Assembly: GCA_964424545.1 (NCBI GenBank)
Contig: CAYRJN010000058.1
Coordinates: 1 to 19,146, forward strand
Direction of reading: 5' to 3'
DNA: 19,146 bases
Origin: JAUVIB01 sp964424545
Lineage (GTDB): Bacteria > Calditrichota > Calditrichia > Calditrichales > Calditrichaceae
Position 1 is the stretch's first letter. Each line of letters starts with the position of its first letter. The notes below the pieces were generated by a model, which was not told the DNA's origin, did no database searches, and worked only from the letters and a program-made list of their open reading frames with translations. The position numbers and the translations under genes are program-made. Below, piece by piece: positions 14,451 to 19,146 of the stretch.

Positions 14451-15557
14451 TTAACTATTTTTTCCCGGCAGAAGATCGGTAATTTTTTTAAGCAGCGTTT
14501 TTATCTCCATTCTTAACAACCCCTGATTTGTGCTTTTATCAGCCAAAACCAATAAGTAATCATTTTTATCGGGAAGCGTTTTAAGAAATAAAAAGCCGTC
14601 TGCGCTTTCCAAGACGACCTCATTTAGGCCGTTAAAGCCGAGATCATTTATTGAAGTATTTAGATGTTTTGTTAAAGAAGATATAACCGGCGAAATCGAT
14701 GAAATATTATATTTTTCTTTATATTCGGGATTTATCTTGGACGATGTCGGAAAGCCCTCTACGGTAAATATAGAGGCCAGAATCACTCCTTTTGTGGCGG
14801 CAAATAGTTCAAGATTATTCAATATATCCTTTTTTTTGCGCGCCGATTCCGTTTCCACCGCCTTACTGCCTGAAGAACGGATTTCATCGGCTCGTTTCAT
14901 TCCCTCCAACAGCAGAGTTTGCCAGCCCTTATGAATCGTATCCTTTTCGGCTTTACGGCTTTTTTCAACTGAAAAACTTCCGCCCTGCCAGGTGAGTATT
15001 TCATAAAAGGCTTCTTCGCCTTCTATATTATCCACAACCGAATGTACAATATTACCATCTTCAAAATAGATTGCTCCCTGCTGATCGTCTTTAGTTACAA
15101 AAATAGCATTGGTTAAACGGCCGAGGCAATTCATCTGAATAAGATCACTCAATTGAAAATCGGAAATGCGTCCTTCAAAGCCTTTTTTCTCCTCTATTCC
15201 GCTTAGTATCAGTTCGCGTAATTTGTTCATTTCGAAAGGTTTTTCGATATATTTAAAGCAGCCGCGTTTACCGGCCTCTTCCTGTACTTCGGAAGAACCG
15301 TATGCCGTCATTATGATCACTTTGGTAAGAGGATAATTTTCTTTGATTTTTAATAACAAATCCAATCCCGAAATTTCAGGCATGCGCACATCGGAAACGA
15401 CAAGATTAACGGGAAGCTGAGAGAGCACATCCAACGCCTCTTTTCCGCTGTTTACCGTTATCAAATCATAAAGGTCTTTGTCCCTCGATAGATTTTTAGC
15501 AATAGACCAAGTTAAATCTTCTTCATCGTCAACGACTAAAATACGTTTCTTTTCCAT
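14451..15557 (-). CDS. Response regulator with REC, DUF4388 (PATAN) and Roadblock/LC7 domains
   Basis: Residues 1-120 are a receiver domain with the acidic pair D10-D11, phospho-acceptor D56 in VVSDVRMP, T84 in MTAYG and K106 in IEKPF. Residues about 127-200 match DUF4388/PATAN, with FEGRISDFQLSDLIQM, GRLTNAIFV and GAIYFEDGNIVHS. Residues about 245-358 look like a Roadblock/LC7 (MglB-type) domain, with GVILASIFTVEGFP and an amphipathic C-terminal helix. No DNA-binding domain is present, so output is probably protein-protein. Roadblock proteins commonly regulate small Ras-like GTPases of the MglA type, which suggests phospho-control of a GTPase in polarity or motility. No GTPase of that type or cognate kinase is encoded in the window, so partners are unknown. 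Confidence 0.88.
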   Translation of the reverse strand: MEKKRILVVDDEEDLTWSIAKNLSRDKDLYDLITVNSGKEALDVLSQLPVNLVVSDVRMPEISGLDLLLKIKENYPLTKVIIMTAYGSSEVQEEAGKRGCFKYIEKPFEMNKLRELILSGIEEKKGFEGRISDFQLSDLIQMNCLGRLTNAIFVTKDDQQGAIYFEDGNIVHSVVDNIEGEEAFYEILTWQGGSFSVEKSRKAEKDTIHKGWQTLLLEGMKRADEIRSSGSKAVETESARKKKDILNNLELFAATKGVILASIFTVEGFPTSSKINPEYKEKYNISSISPVISSLTKHLNTSINDLGFNGLNEVVLESADGFLFLKTLPDKNDYLLVLADKSTNQGLLRMEIKTLLKKITDLLPGKNS

Positions 15558-15662
15558 AAGCTGTTCTTTTTATTATTATTAAGGATTTCCTTGTGTCTAT
15601 TTGTTAATATAAAACAAAATAGCATAAAATAATAGATTAAAATCAATCAAAATTAAAAAATT

Positions 15663-16478
15663 TTAATTCCAGAGCAGAAACAGAGCTAAAAACAACGGCG
15701 AGACAAACAATAAGCTGTCAAAACGATCTAATATTCCTCCGTGTCCCGGTAATATTGCCGAAGAATCTTTTACCTGTGCGTCTCTCTTAAACCACGATTC
15801 AACCAAATCGCCAAGCTGTCCGAAAACCCCGACGATTAATCCGGAAATCAGCGTAAAAATGAAGGGTAAATTTAATTCACTGAGTTTATCAAATAGAAAA
15901 AAAGTTAAAATCGAGCCTAAGAGCCCGGCTGCGGCGCCTTCAACGCTCTTTTTAGGGGATACGCGAGGAAAGAGTTTGTGTTTCCCAAATTGCGTTCCGA
16001 AAAAATAGGCAAACGTATCACATACCCAAATACTGACAAAGATCGCCATCGTGAATAATCCCATTTTATCGCCGACAACGATATCTATTTTATTACGCAC
16101 AATAAGAAGTGCCGATAGAAACAGCGCCGGATATATAACGCCGCTTAGGGTAAAGGATATATTGGACAGAGCCGAGCCTTTATTGATAAACATTTCCGAC
16201 AAAAATACAATTAATATTAACAATATTAAAAATGGAATTAAGTAATATTCGACAAAACCGAATTGTATACCCGTTAACATTGCCGTTGTAATAATGTAAC
16301 CCGTCATTGTCTGGGGATAGATTGACTTGGCGGCGGATATTTTATAAAATTCCCATTGCCCGAGTAAAGCGATTGCCAATATTAAGCTATAAAACCAAAC
16401 GCCCCCTTTTAATATGGCAAAAATCAGCGCCGGTATAGCAATAAGGGCCACTATTATACGCTCTGCTAACTCTTTCAT
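15663..16478 (-). CDS. cdsA: Phosphatidate cytidylyltransferase (CDP-diacylglycerol synthase) CdsA
   Basis: This integral membrane enzyme makes CDP-diacylglycerol from CTP and phosphatidic acid, the branch point for all phospholipids. At 271 residues with about eight hydrophobic segments it has the usual size. The family signature is complete at residues 228-254, running from SWFKRDAQVKDSSAILPGHG through GILDRFD and including the KD pair, HGG and the DRFD metal site. WVCDTFAYFFG and SPKKSVEG are upstream motifs. The gene lies 16 nt after the HAD phosphatase gene, so the two are likely cotranscribed. In many bacteria cdsA follows uppS; that neighbour is not here. Confidence 0.96.
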   Translation of the reverse strand: MKELAERIIVALIAIPALIFAILKGGVWFYSLILAIALLGQWEFYKISAAKSIYPQTMTGYIITTAMLTGIQFGFVEYYLIPFLILLILIVFLSEMFINKGSALSNISFTLSGVIYPALFLSALLIVRNKIDIVVGDKMGLFTMAIFVSIWVCDTFAYFFGTQFGKHKLFPRVSPKKSVEGAAAGLLGSILTFFLFDKLSELNLPFIFTLISGLIVGVFGQLGDLVESWFKRDAQVKDSSAILPGHGGILDRFDSLLFVSPLFLALFLLWN

Positions 16479-16494
16479 GACATATCCATTTCGT

Positions 16495-17205
16495 TTATAA
16501 TACGGTTTTTAATTCGGCAAAATTTCGAAGTTCAATCAGGCGCTGTGTGGAATTTTCAATAGGCTCCATATCTACTTTCCATGTATCATGATACGGAATA
16601 TATATAGCGTACATCCCGTTGCGCAGAGCCGGATTGATATCCGATTTCGGACTATTGCCCACCATACAGGTCTCGTGAGCTTTCCAATTAAATCTTTCCA
16701 ATAACACCCGATACTCTTTATCGCTTTTTTCAGGAAGAACGAAATAATCCTCAACAAATTTATCAAGACCGGAACGGATAATTTTTCCCGATTGCTCTTC
16801 TTTATCGCCTTTTGTAAGAATAAACAATTTATATTTCTCTCGCAAACAATTTAACGTCTCCTCGACGCGATCAAAAACCAATGGCTTTTGAACAGGATGT
16901 TCCATAAAACGTTCGATTATGTCCCGTAAACGTTCTTCATTTAATTTTCCACCGCAGAGCTTGTTATATTTAGCGAATAATTCTTCCAAAATATAAATAT
17001 AATTGATACTTCCATAGCCGCGTTCTTTGATTACTTTCATCTCCAGCGCATCAAATTCTTTGCTTATTTCCTCCTCGCCGAATCCCCCTTCGCCAAGTAA
17101 ATCGAAAAAGTTTGCGTTAGCTTCCATATAAAAGAGATTATTTTCCCATAAAGTGTCGTCCGCATCGAACAAAATTCGTTTTATTCTATTTTCTAATGAG
17201 ACCAT
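16495..17205 (-). CDS. HAD-superfamily phosphatase, substrate unknown
   Basis: The 236-residue product has all four HAD motifs: DADDTLW (nucleophile D14, acid/base D16), LTKGDKE (T131), K160, and GNSPKSDINPA (D189). A helical cap of roughly residues 25-110 marks it as a type C1 HAD enzyme. It is probably a small-molecule phosphatase acting on a sugar phosphate or nucleotide, but the substrate cannot be read from the sequence. It is the first gene of a pair with cdsA. That might hint at a phospholipid-precursor phosphatase, though this is speculation from position alone. The ATG at 17205 has only a weak GGA ribosome site. Confidence 0.85.
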   Translation of the reverse strand: MVSLENRIKRILFDADDTLWENNLFYMEANANFFDLLGEGGFGEEEISKEFDALEMKVIKERGYGSINYIYILEELFAKYNKLCGGKLNEERLRDIIERFMEHPVQKPLVFDRVEETLNCLREKYKLFILTKGDKEEQSGKIIRSGLDKFVEDYFVLPEKSDKEYRVLLERFNWKAHETCMVGNSPKSDINPALRNGMYAIYIPYHDTWKVDMEPIENSTQRLIELRNFAELKTVL

Positions 17206-17665
17206 TAAATTCCAATCGATTAATTTAACAAGATTAATAAGTTATTTATTACCCTCAAAGCGCCTATCAGGCCAGCCCAAAAAAAACCGTATCCAGACAG
17301 GCGGTAATAATATGAATAAAAATTTATCAAAAAAGCAAATTAAAATAAAGAGCTTAACATGGTTTTACTTTTAAGCAGGCGTCCCTTCATTCCACTATAT
17401 TAAAGATGGCCTCGCTCATGTGTCGTACACGGAACGCCCCGCCAAAGCATGGGCAATGACATCGAACTGACGTGTATACTGCTTTCTCCGTCGATTTACC
17501 AAGTTATGTTTTAATTTTAATAAGCTCGAACTAAGGCAAAGATTCACGTAAAATAATTATTTGAAATTTCAATACATTCAATCAATAAATAATTGTAATT
17601 TATACGTTAAAATGTTATAATAATTGTCATTATTTACTATTGTATAATCAATCTATTGGATAGAA
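17206..17665. other. 460-bp intergenic region with divergent promoters and a GC-richer patch
   Basis: No gene is supported here. Most is strongly AT-rich, but about 17378-17470 is clearly richer in GC and is bounded by TTCATTCC and, inverted, TGTCATTGCC. That patch may be a decayed dispersed repeat. It contains a 32-codon frame free of stops, too short and unlike anything I know to call coding. A short GCCT-ATC-AGGC hairpin lies near 17262-17272. The right end holds the promoter of the GTPase gene. Confidence 0.4.
17593..17621 (+). promoter_or_regulatory. Sigma70-like promoter of the MeaB-type GTPase gene
   Basis: TTGTAA (17593-17598) and a perfect TATAAT (17616-17621) are separated by 17 bp. 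The start site would fall near 17628, about 38 nt before the ATG at 17666, with a GGA ribosome site in between. A second TATAAT at 17643-17648 has no -35 box at suitable distance. Confidence 0.65.
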
Positions 17666-18604
17666 ATGAAGAAGGCAATTAGACTATTAATAAAAAATAT
17701 TATCAAAAAAGACAAACGGGCAATTGCCAAAGCAATCAGCATGGTAGAAAACGAAACGTCTTCCTATTTAGACCTCTTAAATCAACTTCATTTTTATAAA
17801 AAAAATGCCCTACGCATGGGTATAACCGGACCGCCTGGAGCGGGGAAAAGCACTTTTACCAATCAATTAATAAAATTAATCCGTAACACAGGCAAAACGG
17901 CGGCCGTAATCGCTGTTGATCCCAGCAGTCCTTTTAGCGGCGGAGCTATTCTCGGCGACAGGATTCGCATGAAAGACGTAATGTTAGATCAAGGCGTTTT
18001 TATACGCAGCATGGCCTCGCGCGGCAATTTGGGAGGATTAGCTAAACAATCCATCAATGCGGCGGATATTCTTGATGCGGCTGGATACGATTTCATAATT
18101 TTCGAAACGGTTGGCGTAGGACAGATAGAAATGGATGTTATGTCCGCGGTCGATACGGTTATTTTAATGACTGTTCCCGACGCGGGGGACGTAATTCAAA
18201 CTATGAAAGCAGGCATAATGGAAATAGGCGATATTTTTGTGGTCAATAAAGCGGACTTAAGCGGCGCCAAACGAATGTACGACGACATAGAATATATGCT
18301 TAGTCTACGTGAAAAGATTGAGGATTGGCTGCCGCCCATCCGTTTAACCAACGCCTTAAGCGCGACGGGTATAGATTCCGTATTGACTGATATATTAAAA
18401 CATGCGGAATTTCTTGATAAGAGCGGTCGTCTGCTTTTAAAAAGGCGCGAACGAGCAATAAACAAAATAAAAGCGCTCGTTAACGCTCAAATCACTCATC
18501 GCTTTTGGAATGAAAAAAGAATTGAAAATTTGAATTTTCAGATAAAAAAAGAATTAAAAAGCAAATCGCCCTACCAAATAGCCGCAGAATTATTAAAGAT
18601 ATGA
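17666..18604 (+). CDS. meaB: MeaB/ArgK-family G3E P-loop GTPase
   Basis: This 312-residue GTPase carries the Walker A motif GPPGAGKS (55-62), the DPSSPFSGGAILGDR segment (85-99), the switch-region ETVGVGQ (147-153) and the guanine-specificity NKAD (194-197). MeaB proteins are metallochaperones that load adenosylcobalamin into methylmalonyl-CoA mutase and protect it; the older name ArgK (lysine/arginine/ornithine transport ATPase) is misleading. The family often sits beside mutase genes, but none is within this window, so the client enzyme must be encoded elsewhere. A related G3E chaperone for another B12 mutase is the main alternative. Length is slightly below the common 320-330 residues but all GTPase motifs are complete. 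Confidence 0.88.
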   Translation: MKKAIRLLIKNIIKKDKRAIAKAISMVENETSSYLDLLNQLHFYKKNALRMGITGPPGAGKSTFTNQLIKLIRNTGKTAAVIAVDPSSPFSGGAILGDRIRMKDVMLDQGVFIRSMASRGNLGGLAKQSINAADILDAAGYDFIIFETVGVGQIEMDVMSAVDTVILMTVPDAGDVIQTMKAGIMEIGDIFVVNKADLSGAKRMYDDIEYMLSLREKIEDWLPPIRLTNALSATGIDSVLTDILKHAEFLDKSGRLLLKRRERAINKIKALVNAQITHRFWNEKRIENLNFQIKKELKSKSPYQIAAELLKI

Positions 18605-18706
18605 TGGTGGAATTTTACTTTTTTATTCGGCGTTAGTAAAGAAAATACCCGGCAAACATAAATTATGACCTTTTTAAACTATAGCAATTGTGCGGTAATT
18701 TCAATA

Positions 18707-19146
18707 ATGGAAAAAAAATTTCGTTTTGAAGATTTATTCAATAAAAAACTATTTCTTGCGCCAATGGAGGATGTGAGCGATTATCCATTTAGAATGATTT
18801 GTAAAGAGCTGGGCGCCGATGTGGTTTATTCGGAATTCGTTGCCTCGGAGGCGCTTATCCGCAACGTGGAAAACTCATTTAAAAAGATAAAAATCAGCGA
18901 TAAAGAACGCCCTTTTGCTATTCAGATATACGGATCGCGCATAGAAGCTATGGTTGAAGCGGCGCGGATTGTGGAAGAATTTAATCCTGACTTTATTGAT
19001 TTAAATTTTGGCTGCCCGGTAAAACGGGTAGCCATGAAAGGCGCAGGCGCGGGACTTTTGCGTGATGTTCCAAAAATGATAGCCATGAGCAAGGCGGTGG
19101 CTCGCGCCGTTTCCCTTCCGGTTACGGCCAAAACTCGTCTCGGATG
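18707..19146 (+). CDS. dus: tRNA-dihydrouridine synthase (partial, 3' end beyond window)
   Basis: An open frame of 146 codons runs off the right edge. It has the Dus N-terminal landmarks: FLAPMEDVSDYPFR (FMN-binding loop, 16-29), FAIQIYGS (70-77), and DLNFGCPVKRVAMKGAGAG with the catalytic Cys103. It ends in PVTAKTRLG (FMN and substrate binding). The enzyme reduces specific uridines in the tRNA D-loop using FMN and NADPH. It looks DusB-like, and the APMEDVSD variant (commonly APMAGVTD) recalls Bacteroidota-type proteins as I remember them. An in-frame ATG at 18665 would add 14 residues. I prefer 18707 because the added part is unlike the family and has no ribosome site. It follows the GTPase gene by about 100 nt and may be cotranscribed. 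Confidence 0.9.
   Translation, partial: MEKKFRFEDLFNKKLFLAPMEDVSDYPFRMICKELGADVVYSEFVASEALIRNVENSFKKIKISDKERPFAIQIYGSRIEAMVEAARIVEEFNPDFIDLNFGCPVKRVAMKGAGAGLLRDVPKMIAMSKAVARAVSLPVTAKTRLG

Noticed and set aside
14265..14516. Rightward 83-codon open frame with a His-rich start
   Set aside because: It overlaps the 3' end of the response-regulator gene on the other strand, has no credible ribosome site, and its sequence resembles no family. It is probably chance.
17380..17476. 32-codon stop-free frame inside the GC-richer patch as a gene remnant
   Set aside because: It is flanked closely by stops, is short, and I cannot relate it to any known protein.

Overview
The window reads as a chromosomal segment of a low-to-mid GC bacterium of the FCB superphylum, outside or at the edge of Bacteroidota proper (for example Calditrichota or Ignavibacteriota). 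This is inferred from three things. A secreted protein ends in a type IX secretion (T9SS) tail of the NFPNPFNPxT type. HisB is the fused phosphatase/dehydratase with the cysteine-free phosphatase loop I associate with FCB bacteria. The Dus protein carries an APMEDVSD variant of its first motif. Phylum-level placement is not certain.

Region 1 (1-5986, minus strand) is a compact histidine biosynthesis operon, hisG-hisD-hisC-hisB-hisH-hisA-hisF, with hisF cut by the window edge. Genes abut or overlap from hisC onward. It starts from a sigma70-like promoter (TTGACA, 17 bp, TATCTT) and an attenuator that is fully legible in the sequence. That attenuator has a 31-codon leader peptide with five His codons, four of them between codons 11 and 18, then a perfect 13-bp terminator hairpin with a U-tract just before hisG. 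Complementary segments also support the alternative pause and antiterminator hairpins.

Region 2 (5987-11652) holds two divergent genes for exported proteins. One is a Met-rich secreted protein of unknown function with a T9SS tail (minus). The other is a large exported protein with an N-terminal beta-sandwich and a GH123-like (DUF4091) catalytic domain carrying an Asp-Glu pair (plus). The flanking intergenic DNA contains hairpins and degenerate repeat-like sequence.

Region 3 (11683-14098, minus strand) is a two-gene redox operon. It encodes a Tat-exported DUF362 protein and a single polypeptide joining a NapH-like membrane ferredoxin to a NapG-like ferredoxin through an internal twin-arginine transmembrane segment. 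This is the most unusual protein architecture in the window.

Region 4 (14451-17205, minus strand) encodes a response regulator with a REC-DUF4388(PATAN)-Roadblock/LC7 layout, CdsA (CDP-diacylglycerol synthase) and a HAD phosphatase. The last two form a short operon, transcribed HAD first.

Region 5 (17666-19146, plus strand) encodes a MeaB/ArgK-type G3E GTPase behind a good sigma70-like promoter, then the start of a tRNA-dihydrouridine synthase that runs off the window. I saw no tRNA, rRNA, CRISPR array, insertion sequence or prophage gene.
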